DNA from: Tilletia caries
Lineage: Eukaryota; Basidiomycota; Exobasidiomycetes; Tilletiales; Tilletiaceae
NCBI GenBank assembly: GCA_032718865.1
Contig: JALUTQ010000033.1
Span: 1 to 64,000, forward strand
Reading direction: 5' to 3'
DNA: 64,000 bases
The notes under the pieces are model-generated. The model searched no databases and was not told where the DNA came from. It saw nothing but the letters and a program-made list of their open reading frames with translations. Positions within the stretch are counted from its first letter, which is position 1. Each line of letters begins with the position of its first letter. Below, piece by piece: positions 21,239-32,754 of the stretch. Made by a program: the position numbers and the translations under genes.

Positions 21239-22367
21239 ATGAGCAGCCATCTGATGGAGACCCCGCTCGTCACCGCCCTCCAGCTCGTCAACACCGCGCT
21301 CGCCTCGCTCCAGCAGCCCACCCCCGGCCAGGGTTCCACAAACGATGCCATCGTGAACCTCAAGCTGGCCTCCTCCCTCCTCAGCAACCTCGACCCCTAC
21401 CTCGACTCCATGTCGTCCAACGGCCCACCGGGGTTGCAAGCCCTCATCGACGAGACGGAAAGTCACGACTGGAAGGCCGCGTACGAGGGCAAGAAGATTA
21501 GCTTTCAGGTTCATCCTGGCTGGAGCGCCGGCGGGTACGAGGGCTCCTTTATTGCCATGGTCGCCAGATCCATCAAGGCCAAGCGTGTGCTCGAGGTGCG
21601 TTCTCAAATGTACTCTGTTTCTTGACTGGCAGCGAAGTCATGATTTCTGACCTTCCGTTTTCGCTTTTCTTCTCTGGTGGTCCAAAAAGGTGGGAATGTT
21701 TACAGGGACCACAACGCTCTGTGTCGCCGATGCCCTGCCCGCAGATGGAAAGGTACGCTTCTCCGACCTGCCAGGTGTACACTTCTGCAAGCCCGCTAAC
21801 CTCTCTTATATGCCCACGCCCCACAGCTCGTCACCCTCGAAATCGACAGCTACTTCAAAGACCTCACCCTCCCCTTCTTCCAAAAAGCAGGCGTGGCCTC
21901 GCGCATCGACGTCCGCATTGGCTCCGCACTCGACTCCATTAAGCACATGGCACAGGCGAACGAGGAGCCCTTCGACCTCATCTTCATCGACGCTGACAAG
22001 ACGGGCTATCATGATTACTACGAGACCATCCTGAGTGCGGGCTTGCTTCGTCAGGGAGGCGTCTTGCTTGTCGACAATACTCTCTACAAGGTACGTCCTT
22101 ACCGTGCACTCGGTCATACGACCCTCACTGCTGACCAGCAACCCTCTCTCCATCCCCTAGGGTGTACCCTTCACCCCAGACTTGGAGAACGCCGACCCGG
22201 AGACCGTGAAGCAACTGCAGCTGAACCTCTCCAACGGTCTCGCCTTGCGGTCCTTCAACAAGCACGTCGCGCAGGACTCACGCGTCGATGCTTCCATCTT
22301 GCCCGTTCGCGACGGTGTCACATGGATCATGCACCGTACCGACAGCAACAAGAACGCAGATACATGA
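21239..22367 (+). CDS. Class I metal-dependent O-methyltransferase (mycosporine cluster)
   Basis: Four exons (21239-21595, 21690-21752, 21827-22090, 22161-22367) give 296 residues. The S-adenosylmethionine motif I, RVLEVGMFTGTTTL, is rebuilt across the first intron at residues 117-129. The metal-binding signature IFIDADKTGYHDYY lies near 192 and VLLVDNTLYKG near 218. This is the caffeoyl-CoA/catechol O-methyltransferase-like family to which the mycosporine 4-deoxygadusol methyltransferase (MysB type) belongs. Within this cluster it would methylate 2-demethyl-4-deoxygadusol to 4-deoxygadusol in the cytosol. The role is inferred from the neighbours; the fold and family are seen directly. It is convergent with the A-T-R gene, with 122 bp between stops. 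Confidence 0.85.
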
Positions 22368-22489
22368 AGATGGGGCCTGACAAAAGTGGAATGTGTATAG
22401 ATTGCAAGCAATACTCGAAAGCAAAGATTCAAATTCTCCTTCACTCATGCTTCTTGAAGCATGTCACAAAGACACACTCATGGCCCTGT

Positions 22490-25400
22490 TCAGATAAATC
22501 CAGAAGTACGCCACGCCCGCACGAACTTCAGACAGAGTGTCTGATCGACTGTCTTCGTTTGCGCTGCCAGAGTGGAGGAAGCAGCTCGAGCCTGTGTCGT
22601 GTCAACGGTAGGCTCCTCAGACGCCTCCGGAAGCTGTTGCGGAACGGAGCACAAGATCATGATCATACAATGAATCGAAGTTGTGGCAGGAAGACGAGCG
22701 TGCGTGATAAAAGGGAAACATAAGAAGTTCTGTCAGTGTCTGGGTCTGGACCAACCCGCACCTTTCGGCCTGAAGGGCAAAAAAAGAACTCACGTTCGTC
22801 CAAATATCATTGATCAGCGCGCGTCCACGGATCCGAGCGCCTGCCTTACGCACTGCATCGAGCCATTCGCCTTTCCCCACCAGCTTGAAGTCCAGCTCGG
22901 GCGCCTGCGCCAGCCAGTGCACAAAGTCCTTCCAGCTCGGACGGGGCACGTCGGGCGATGTTGCGATATGCAGGATCCGAGACTCCGTGCTTGTTGTCGT
23001 CCTTGGCCGGTCTGCTAGAGCGATGTCGACCAGTGCGGATGCTGCGATATCTACGGGGAGCCAATCGATGCTCTGTAGCAGATGGAGAAAAGATCAGGAT
23101 CAGAATCAGTCGGTCTCAGACCAATGCCACTCTGTACCCACCGGACCTGAATCTGGAAGACAGCCGACCTCGACGGCCGTACGAACGAGCAAGGGATACG
23201 CCTCCGTCTCGTTCCAGATCCCGCACTCCGTATCACCGCACAGCTGACCGACCCGAGCAATCACCACCTCCCCAACAATACAGCTGCTACTGCGCGCGCA
23301 AATCTGCTCGGCCACCCATTTCGACTGGCCGTACCCAGTCGTTCCGGCGTATTCAATCGCGGCGCTGGGACTCTCGATGTGAGGGGCCGGGCCGGCCAGA
23401 ATGCTGGCGAGTGATGAGCAGAAGATGAACCGCTTCGGACTGTGGCTGGACTGGTAGAGCTCGAGGAGGTCTTTCAGGGCTGTCGATTGGAAATGCGCAA
23501 GGCATCGAATCAGCTGGATGACGGTAGACTGAGCTCGTGGCTATTTCAAGTGGACACTCACGCGCGATGCAGTCTTGCTCGAAGGATGGGAGACTGAGTG
23601 CGAAGTTCACCGTCCAGGCGCACTATGAAGGAATGACAGGTGTCAGACTCCCGCGCCACTGACACACTTCAATCACAAATCTAGAACTCACGTGAATGAC
23701 TACCAGATTCGGCGCATCTCGTACTGCCTGCACTCCCTCGCTACCCTCCTCGCCGAGGTGCGCAAAGCATCTCAATCTCTTCGACCAAGCAGCGCGATTT
23801 CCGTGACACTTCCGATCCTCAAGAGCCTTGAAGATTCGTTCCCGTGCGACAACGTCATCCGCTGCTCGGGCGGTGCAGTATATCACACCCACTTGCGAAG
23901 AGGGCGATTCGAGCAGTCGGGAGATGGTTCGGGATCCCAGTGCGCCTGTGCCGCCTGTTACCAGAACTGAGGCGGGACCGGCTGCTGCAGGAGTAGGAAC
24001 ATCACTGTCCTTGGCGGCACCCTTTGTACTGGTCTTCTCGGATGAAGAGTAGCGCTCGATCAAATCCTGAGCGATTTTGGCCACATCTGGCTTGCCACCA
24101 GTATGACATTCTGGGTCGTCTAGGAAGTCGCAAAGACTGTTCGACGGGTACCAAATATGCATTGTGAGCGCGCCGCAGAGGTGGACCACATCGAGAATGT
24201 CCTCACCTTCGAATGTTGGCATGCTCGTACAAGATGTTGTTGCTCAAGGCTCGCCCCCCTAGATCAAGACGCTGGTGATCAGAAACAGAAGTGTCAGAAG
24301 GTCTGCTTTTGCGGCGTTGATTCAAATACAGGCAACTTCATCTCCACGACCCTCTTGAGTACTCACACTGAGCAAGGTTGCGCGAATACGCATGGCCTTG
24401 ATCGAGTCCACACCCGCAGCGAAGAAGTCCGCAGAGTCCTGGATCTCCTGACCGAGAATATTCCTAACGACCTCATGGACGAGTTCCCGCAATTGAGCAC
24501 CCTGAAGTCGAGCGCGTGGGTTTACACTGGAAGCGTCACCGCGCTCGAAGCGAGAATAGACGGCGTCGATCGTAGCGGCCAGACGGTCCAATGCGATTCC
24601 TCGCTGTAGTGTGCCCTTGGACGAACGCGGCAGACTGGCGAACAGTTGAGCGCTGCCGACACATATCATGTCCTGACCCAGGTACGCATGATTCGGTTGA
24701 GACTTGTTGATCTTCTGAAGAACCAGCTCGAGCTTTTGAAGGATTGTACGTTCGTCAGTTTCCTTCAAGGAGTCGGTGGGCAGGACGATAGCACCCAGGA
24801 AAGGTCGGTTTGCTCCGAAGACGATTGCGTCTGAGAGGAAGTCAGTAGCCTTCAGCGCAGCCTCGATGGGAGAGGATGCCACCTTTTTGCCATTGACCTG
24901 TACATCACAACGTTTACGCTGTGTCAATTCTTCATCACTTGTCTGGCCCCGTGTGTGTGGACTTACCAGTACCAGACTATCATCGGCACGTCGAGAATAC
25001 CGCCAAAGTTGGGGATGGCGTGGGTGCCTCTCGTAGAGATCGCTAGTCGCATACGAGCCACCGGGTCGATTGGACACGATCTGAAGGCGTGATATGCCAG
25101 GAGTTCAGCTGATTTGTCCTTCAACCAGTTGCAAACGTCCTAAAACGTTGACTCACTTTCGTCGGCCATTCCTCCTTGACGATAAGCTCGTACAAGGCCC
25201 CTTCCTCCGGTCTTTCCTGGAAGTCGAGCCATTGCACGCTCGCCTCATCGTCGACGCGAAGCCAAGACCACTCTTTGTCGCTGGTAAAGTCACGCCATGA
25301 GGACATCAGAACTGTTCGAGAAAGGGAGTTATGGTAATTCAGACATACTGTCAAGATTCGTTTCTGAACGAGTCTGGACTCACAGCCACATTCGGAGCTG

Positions 25401-26892
25401 CCCAATCGCGAGACGAGGCGAATGTCGTGCTGATGTACCATGACATTTCCCATCTCTTCTGGTAGAGGCGCGCCACCCGTACTGACGAGCTGCATGCGCT
25501 GCAGCATGTGAATACCATCTGGATCTTGAAGCAGGACCTCGAGTAGGAAAGGCACAGACAAGAAGTAATGACTGGGTCCGAGTCCAAGGTAAAGGTAAAG
25601 AACAAAGCCCAACCATGTGATCAGTTGTCTCCTTTCAGGAGGGAACATTGACGCGTATTCAACTCACATTGGCTCGCTGCATTCCCTAACGGATACGAGA
25701 ATATTCGATGTCGTCGGAGGCTTCGCTTCGTGCCAGGGGAAGAAGAAGATCGGCGCGCCAGCCTGCAGTGCGCGAAAGAGATCGGACAGACCGCCGTGGA
25801 AGAGGGGTGTGGTCGTAAAGGCGGCAAGGTCGGCACCGTGAGCAGTCGTAAGGGACTTCGTCCAGAAGCGGTGTAGCTGGGGAATCGGCTGAGGAAATTG
25901 AACCAGTTGAAGTGTAAGTGAACAGGACCAGATATGAACCTGCTTCCTCCGTTTCCAGATCCATATGCGCGTGAGGTATTCTGAGAGACCTCGATTGCTC
26001 ACCTTTGGATTTCCCGTAGACCCCGAAGAGTGAAAAATGACGAGCTCGCTCTGTGGATGTACTTCGCGGAAGGCTTTGAGAGGAGCGACCTTGTCGTGTC
26101 TGGGCGTGCTGAGAGTTCCCTCGCTGTCTCCATCGGCGTCTTCCGTGGCGCGCCAGTCTATCAGAGTGGCAAAACTCTGCGTGGGAAGCAAGGTAATAGC
26201 TTCTTTTGCCAGATCTTGCTCCGTCTTATGGGCAATGATAGCATTGCACCCGGTCAGCTTGAGGAGATTGGCGATCCCTGGGGCCGCCGTGCCAGTACTA
26301 GTTTTTACACGCACAGGGGACAGAAACACGGTAAGTGAGCCGGGGAGACACTCGAGAAGGACGGTCTTTTCCGTCTGGAACTCACGCAATGGGAATGATG
26401 GCCAGTCCCAAATGCCAGCACGCCAGGATGTGAGCGAGAAATTCGGGTCCGCTGGGTCCTAAGATGGCGATTGGCGTAGCCTTGTCCCTCTGGCCGGACT
26501 TGTCCGCCTGCATCGATGCATCTTGACCTTTACGGATGCTGATTTCGATATCATTGCGCAGCACCCTCGCCGTTCTCTTGGAGACCCGGTCTATTTCCGC
26601 GTATGCTGAGGAAGAAAGGCAAGTTGATCATTCAAACGGTGTTCCGCACTTCTGCGACTGTATGTATATGCATGTAGAATTGGGACTCACTCCAGGTCAT
26701 GCATCCTTGCCCCGAGCAACTTGGAAATCCCACCGCCACTCTGTCAGCCGAGTGAGCGGCTCGATGGGCAAGAAGCTTGACTAACGTGCCATGGTCGCCC
26801 GGCTCAGGATCTTGAGGAGGCGGGAGTGTGCTGGAGGCCTCGCCGACTGACAGGCACAGGTACGGCGCTGGTGGTCGTGATGAAGCCATCAT
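22490..26892 (-). CDS. NRPS-like A-T-R enzyme (adenylation, carrier, thioester reductase)
   Basis: A multi-exon gene of roughly 1,100-1,200 codons. The adenylation domain shows GPSGPEFLAHILACWHLG, the ATP-loop motif VIFHSSGSTGNPK (about 26,000), PLFHGGLSDLFRAL, STGGAPLPEEMG and a YATSDLYERHP/VNGKKVASSPIE end. A carrier site DFFAAGVDSIKAM (24,390-24,430) has the Ser for phosphopantetheine. The reductase domain has the NAD(P) motif VLVTGGTGALGSRT (near 23,960) and the catalytic GYGQSKWVAEQ Tyr-Lys pair (near 23,320). It ends KFVRAWRTSGFI after a last intron. There is no condensation domain, so it resembles alpha-aminoadipate reductase or carboxylic acid reductase. It would activate a carboxylate and release it as an aldehyde. 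Next to mycosporine genes, reduction of the amino acid side of a mycosporine is the attractive role. Exon limits are partly approximate. Confidence 0.85.
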
Positions 26893-27164
26893 TCAAAACG
26901 AGCGTGGAAAGAGCAGGAGCGCAAGATCGGACACGGCGACGACACGGTCACTGATCATGGTAGAGCTGAAGGTGAAGGCGGACAGGGTTGGACAATAAGC
27001 ATATACGAGAGCATATATGCCTATATGGTAAGCAGATCGAGTATGAATACGCCGGGATCTTCAGACTCCTGCTCACTGCGATCCAGAGATTCTCCCGCTC
27101 TCCCACCACTGCTCTTGCCACTGAAGACAGAGTCTGCTTTCTAGAACCTGACATCTAAGCAATC
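26893..27164. promoter_or_regulatory. Bidirectional promoter of A-T-R enzyme and aldo/keto reductase
   Basis: The two start codons face away from each other across 272 bp. The stretch is AT-richer than its surroundings and carries CATATACGAGAGCATATATG near 27,000. A shared promoter would co-express the reductase enzyme and the aldo/keto reductase, which fits consecutive steps. Confidence 0.6.
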
Positions 27165-28556
27165 ATGTCAGACGCAGCACCCGTATACGAGGTGAGCATC
27201 GACCGAGAAGTACAGAATGTTCATTATGTAGGCCTTGCGTTCCAGCCTGTCCTTATATCTGATCTCTCAATGAATCCTGCAGCCCAAATCCATGAGATTC
27301 AGACGCCTCGGCCCCAGTGGGCTGCGCGTCTCCCTCTTCAGCCTTGGCGGCTGGCTGACCCTGGGTGGCTCCGTGGACGACGACCTGACGCGGGAGATCA
27401 TGCAGCTGGCCTACGAGAACGGCATCACCACCTTCGACACGGCGGAGGTGTATGCGAATGGCGCCTCGGAGGTCGCCATGGGCAAGGCTATCAAGGCATT
27501 GGGCTGGAAGAGGAGCGATGTGGTGCTCATGACCAAGATCTTTTACGGGACTGGCTCGAAGGATCCGAATGGGACCGGGTTGAGTCGGAAGCATGTCATC
27601 GAAGGCACGGACGCCAGTTTGGAGCGCGCTAAGCTCAAGTATTGGGATGTCGTTCTGGCACACAGCCCGGACATTACCGTGCCCATGATCGAAGGTGAGC
27701 TGTTCTATCTCCTCCCTTCGCCTCTCACTCTGTCAATCTCTCACAGGTCATGCTCATTTCTTTCCAGTTGTCAAGGCATTCAACCATCTCATCCAAACCG
27801 GGGTATGTTCTCGTCAAGTCTCCATTTGTGCTCTGTACGGAGCGACGGTGGTCGTAATGCTAATTCCTTTTACGTATCTTCCCTCTAGCGATGCTTCTAC
27901 TGGGCCACATCTGCATGGTCAGCGGAACAGATCTCGGAAGCCTATGGCATTGCTGAGCGACTCGGCCTCGATCCACCGCTTGCCGACCAAAGCCAGTATT
28001 CGGCGCTGCATCGCGAGCCGGTGGAGAAGGACTACCTGCCTCTCTACGCGAAGCACGGCCTGGGTCTGACGATCTGGAGTCCTCTCGCATGGGGCCTGCT
28101 CACGGGCAAGTACAACGACGGCAACATTCCCAAGGGTTCCCGATTCGACACCAACAAGGAAACCTTTGGCAGCGCCATTGACTCGCTCCAGACGGCTGAT
28201 GGCCAGGCGAAGATCGAGAAGGTTCGGAGACTGACGAAAGTCGCGGACAAGCTGGGCTGCAGCGTGGCTGTGCTCTCTCTCGCTTGGGCGGCCAAGAACG
28301 AGCATGTGAGCACGGTTATTCTGGGAGCAAGCAAGAAGGTGAGCGCCAACTGGGAACGGTTGTGGCAGGGATTCCATTCGCGGCTGAGATTGAAAACGGC
28401 CGTCCTATACACCTTCTTTCGGAGCAGGAACAACTGGTGGAAAACCTCAAGGCGCTGGAGTACATCGACAAGCTCACGCCCGAGGTCATCGCAGAGATTG
28501 AGGAGGCCTTGGGGAACAAGCCCGACAAGCTACCCGACTTCGGACGCGCGATGTGA
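27165..28556 (+). CDS. Aldo/keto reductase, potassium-channel beta subunit-like (AKR6 type)
   Basis: Five exons (27165-27191, 27283-27694, 27768-27802, 27889-28338, 28428-28556) encode 350 residues in one frame. The catalytic tetrad is visible: Asp61 and Tyr66 in FDTAEVYANG, Lys94 in LMTKIFYG and His136 in VVLAHSPD. GLTIWSPLAWGLLTGKY and VILGASKKEQLVENLKAL are the NADPH-binding end of the family. The nine-residue first exon is a typical tiny fungal leader exon. Members reduce aldehydes and ketones with NADPH. Its shared promoter with the A-T-R enzyme suggests it reduces the aldehyde released by the R domain to an alcohol; that is inference. A role independent of the cluster cannot be excluded. 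Confidence 0.85.
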
Positions 28557-30567
28557 TGGACCGTGGCCACAGGGAGCCCGCCCGTGGACCCGGCTCGCAA
28601 GTGGACCGCGTTGTCAACGTGACCGCGAGGAAGCTCATCGCTCATCACTCATGTCAGATGTCAGCTGTCAGATGTCAAATGTCAGCAGCGCGAGGACCGC
28701 AGGGTCCCGACGGCATTTGGAATCTTTGGAATCGGGAGAAAGATCTGCATATATGTAAGCGGGTTTATTGATTTGTCCGTTAGCGCGGTCGTTAGCGCCT
28801 CCCCGATCTTGCTCGACAAAGCAAGATTTGTGGACCCTGCATTCCTTTGTCCGCCCGACCCTGGCAGCCTCATCGGCCATCGCCTCATCTTTCTGTCTGT
28901 CAGCGCTCAGACGTCGAGTGAAGGTGTGGGACGACCAAAGCGAGCAGCAACACAGAACGGCGGAAGGAGGCGGGCTGCGGGTGTGCCAGCGTCAGCATAG
29001 GTCGCTATGGTTTGAACAAGGGAAGCTCTGTTCCTCGGCGTCCTGGTCTGCTTCCGAAGATCCCGCCTCCACGCGCACGTTTGTGAGTGTGAGAATTGTG
29101 AGAGATACTATATGGAACTCCACCCAAGGTCTCTAGGAGATCGGTCTACCTTTTTGGCTCAGTGGTAGTTTCCACAGGTTATGAGCCCAATGCTCTTTAA
29201 GAGTTTGTTAGTCCTCCGTTCGAACCCCGCTGCGATCAAAGAGAATCACTTTGTCCTTCTGACGCTGAAACCCGACACTTGGGTGAGGGCGAGTATGAGA
29301 GATACTATATGGAACTCCACCCAAGGTCTCTAGGAGATCGGTCTACCTTTTTGGCTCAGTGGTAGTTTCCACAAGAATGATGGCAATGATCGTGATTCGT
29401 GCGTGGCCATGCAACCATTTGCAAGCTGACGCGCTGACGGAAGCCTATTCCCAGTTCCCATCGACGTCGAGGACAACGATGTCGAACAAATAAACAGCCA
29501 ATCGAAGCGGAAGAAGCTTTCGCTCGCCTCCCGCAGTCCGCTCCGATGATGCGATGGCCGATGATGTCGCTGTTGCTCCCCAGCTCGGCCAGCAGGTTAG
29601 CAGGTATGTAAGCTGGTGTGGTAAAATGAGAGGAGCTGGCCTGTGCCACGACCATTGACTCCCTTTTTGCCCTCTATCACCATCCTCTTTTCCCTTCCCT
29701 TTTCCTTACCTTGCTACGCGTTTCCCTTCCATCAATGAGCAGACACCGCTCTGATCCCGCTCTATGTCCTTCTACGACCTTCCACTGTCTCGAGGCTCGG
29801 CCATTGCGCCTTCTCATTTCCACGTCTTCCTGTCTTCGCCCCTCTTCCAGACGACGTTTTGTATCTAACAACCATCATCTACCGGCCGCTCTGCCCAATA
29901 CACTCTATCCACCTCGTTTGCCTTGCCTGCTACGTTCTCTCGTTCACTCTCACACACTTCTCTAGTAACCACTCAATTTCCTCGGCGAGAATCCTACCCT
30001 GGAGCGGGTTCTCGACTACACTGGTAACTTACATACGAGTATTACATGTTGCGACAGACGAACTTGCACATTACTTTACTGACCAATGTTTCTGCTGATC
30101 GCTGATCGACCGCTGACGAGAACAGGACGCCCTCGCGGTCGAAACAGTGCTGACGAGGGCGTTGCACAGGTACCTGCAGCTGAATGCGGTGCCCCGGACG
30201 ACCAACCCCTGCTTTACGACCTAAGCGCCTAAGCTCCTGGTCTCTGGTCCCTGAATTCGCGGGGCCGGGGGGCGGGGGGCCAAGTGCCTTCGCTGACGCG
30301 CACGTCTCTCGCGCTGTCAACCTTTTGGATGTGAAAAGGAGGGGTTCCTCTCAGGATAGACACCGCTCCGGCGCTCCTCACTTCTGAGCTCATTGCTGAG
30401 ACAGTTGCGCGCACGTATATAACAGCCGCGGCTTTGCTCAATTTCCCTTCGCCTCCTCCTTCCCCCTCCTCCCAAGTTAGCTTTTGTCTTTCTCCACTTC
30501 CAAAGTCCCAAGTTCTTTCTCCCACACACGACACACCCCCAACGCGTACACCTTCACAGCAACACAA
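28557..30567. other. Gap inside the mycosporine cluster
   Basis: About 2 kb with no protein gene recognised. It holds a short AGATGTCA-type repeated string at 28,650-28,690, the tRNA-like sequence and 78-bp direct repeats at 29,099-29,373, and the promoter of the cyclase gene, with TATATA near 30,415. Confidence 0.5.
29099..29373. repeat. 78-bp direct repeat around a tRNA-like (SINE-like) sequence
   Basis: Positions 29,099-29,176 and 29,296-29,373 are identical. Each copy ends with TTGGCTCAGTGGTAGTTTCC, which matches a tRNA A box. After the first copy a B-box-like CCGTTCGAACCCCGC follows at about 29,216. The T-stem and acceptor stem do not pair well, so this is a tRNA relic or tRNA-derived SINE piece rather than a working tRNA. 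Confidence 0.6.
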
Positions 30568-32204
30568 ATGTGCGGCGAACACCGATCCCAAGACATGGCT
30601 GGCAAGGTCCGCGAAATCCCAGCAGGCCCGAACGACACAAGCGATGGCTTTGCTGTCGAAGGCAACGAAGAGTTCCGCTACTCGTACTCCTTCGTCGATA
30701 ACGTGTTCGACGAGAAGAAGAACGACCTCGCTCACTACTACACCAAGTGGGGACGCGTATTGGTCATCCTCGACGAGAACCTGAACAAGCTGTACGGCGA
30801 ACAGATCAGGTCCTATTTCCATGCTCACCAGATCTCGCCTACCCTCCACATCTTCAAAGGTGGGGAGCTCAACAAGAACATGGACACCAGTTGAGTTAAA
30901 TCGCGTTTGCACGTTCTTTTTTTATTGCATATCTTACCTTCCTTTATTATGTATCATTCAAAAGTGCTCGGCTTCGTTGACGCGATGGACCGCTTCGGTC
31001 TCATCCGCAAGGAGCCCGTCCTCGTCGTCGGAGGCGGTCTCGCGTCCGATGTCGCTGGCTACGCGTGCGCATCCTACCGTCGCTCCAGTAACTACATTCG
31101 CGTCAGCACAACTCTCATTGGCCTCATCGACGCGTCTGTCTCCATCAAGGTTGGCATGTAAGTATTCTCGAACGCGTCCTTCAGCCAGCTCCTTCCCCAG
31201 ATCTTCTGACCCTTTCCGTGTGCATTTTTAGCAACCATGGCAAGCTGAAGAACCGTCTAGGGGCCTTCCATTCGGCCATACACACATATCTGGACTTCGA
31301 CTTCCTCAAGACCCTTCCCATCGGTCAGGTCCGCAATGGTACCGCGGAAATTATGAAAATCAGTCACTGCTCGGAAAAGCGTACCTGGGATCTCCTCGTC
31401 CAGCACGGACCCCAGCTAGTCGAGTCTGGCTACGGTCGCAAGGCGAACGGTACCCCTGAGCTCAAGAAGGTCGCCGACGAGGTCTGCCGACGCGCCATTC
31501 AGCGCATGCTGGAGCTCGAGTGCGGCAACCTGCGAGAAATCGGCCTGGACCGCGTCATTGCCAACGGTCACGGCATCTCTCCCACCCTCGAGCTCGCCCC
31601 TTTTCCCCCGCTCCGACACGGCCACGCCGTCACCGTCGACATGTCGTATACTGTCGTCTTGAGTCACGCCCGCGGCCTCATCACCGACCAGGAGCGCGAC
31701 GAGTGGTTCACCCTTGCCCACGGCATCGGTCTCACCATCGACCATGAGGCGCTTGACAACGAGCTGCTCCACCGCGGTGTTGAGGCCATCAAGAAGACGC
31801 GTGACGGCCTCCAGCGATTCGTCCTTCCTGGGCCGAATGGCTACGGAAACTGCGTCTTTGCCAACGACATCGTGAGTATTCACTACCTGCTTCCGTTGGT
31901 TTATTTGCCGCGTCTTTCGCGTTGTTACGTGCTCAGCTCTGACCGAAATTTGTAAGACTTGCAGTCCGATAAGGAGCTCGAGTCGACCTTGGCCGAGCTG
32001 AAGTCATACATCAAGAAGCGCTTCCCCGAGTACCCTGGCCACGGAGAAGACGCGTACGCCGACGCTGGCGACCTCGGTGCCGACCCGGCCGCCATGCTCG
32101 CGGACAAGATCGCCAAGGGCGAGTACCCCGCACCGACCGACAAGCTGCAGTCGGTCAGCATCACCAACGACAAGCAGGCCGTTGCCGCTCGCGTCGGCGC
32201 GTAG
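30568..32204 (+). CDS. Sedoheptulose-7-phosphate cyclase, DDGS/EEVS family (mycosporine cluster)
   Basis: Four exons (30568-30889, 30965-31157, 31232-31871, 31965-32204) give 464 residues. The dehydroquinate-synthase-like fold is clear: [42 protein letters not shown] (NAD-binding), [55 protein letters not shown], and the metal-site His segments [11 protein letters not shown] and [11 protein letters not shown]. Enzymes of this family convert sedoheptulose 7-phosphate into 2-demethyl-4-deoxygadusol (DDGS) or 2-epi-5-epi-valiolone (EEVS). The presence of a methyltransferase and ATP-grasp gene next to it favours DDGS. The first intron has an atypical GTTGAG donor. It is the first pathway enzyme, expected in the cytosol. 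Confidence 0.88.
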
Positions 32205-32754
32205 GAAGACTGTTCTGACGTGGAATACAGGTCTCTCTCCTTAGAAGTCCAAGAAAACAATTTCGGCTCGTCGCAACCCTTTCCCCCGGTCTCTGTCACG
32301 TACATATGTAAAAGGCACGTCATAAACGAAGAGAGCCCTCCCTGTACTGCTGTGTTCGAATCTCCCAATCCAATGTATCTTCTCTGTTGAGTTACGAGAA
32401 TATGTAGGACGAGGTACAGTAGTGCAAAGTCGTCTTTTCGGAAGGCACTCCCGATGAAGAAGCTTTCTCCTCCCGACGTCCAATTCCATGCTCAGCGCTA
32501 AGGTGACCGAACGCGCTTGCGACCGGGAAGCACGGCTGCGGGGTCTTCGGGAGTGGAAAGTGGTCAGGATCATTTGCTAAGCCTATCGCGAGGGACGCTG
32601 AGGAGAGACTCGCGGAAGCATGACGGAATTCGATGGGACTCATTCTTTCGACCCTTGCTTCCACCAAGAACACTCGCTCTGCCTTCCGTCTCCGTCTGGC
32701 AGCCTGCCGCGACCACCCGCACAGGTGTAAGCGCCACTCTGTCCAGATCCAGCC

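Noticed and set aside
22490..26892. Canonical multi-module NRPS
   Set aside because: Only one adenylation and one carrier domain and no condensation domain; the end is a reductase, so it is an NRPS-like reductase.
29160..29235. Functional tRNA gene
   Set aside because: A and B boxes are present, but T-stem and acceptor stem do not pair, and the A-box part is duplicated alone.
30229..30912. 227-codon minus-strand frame
   Set aside because: Antisense to the promoter and first exon of the cyclase gene; no domain.
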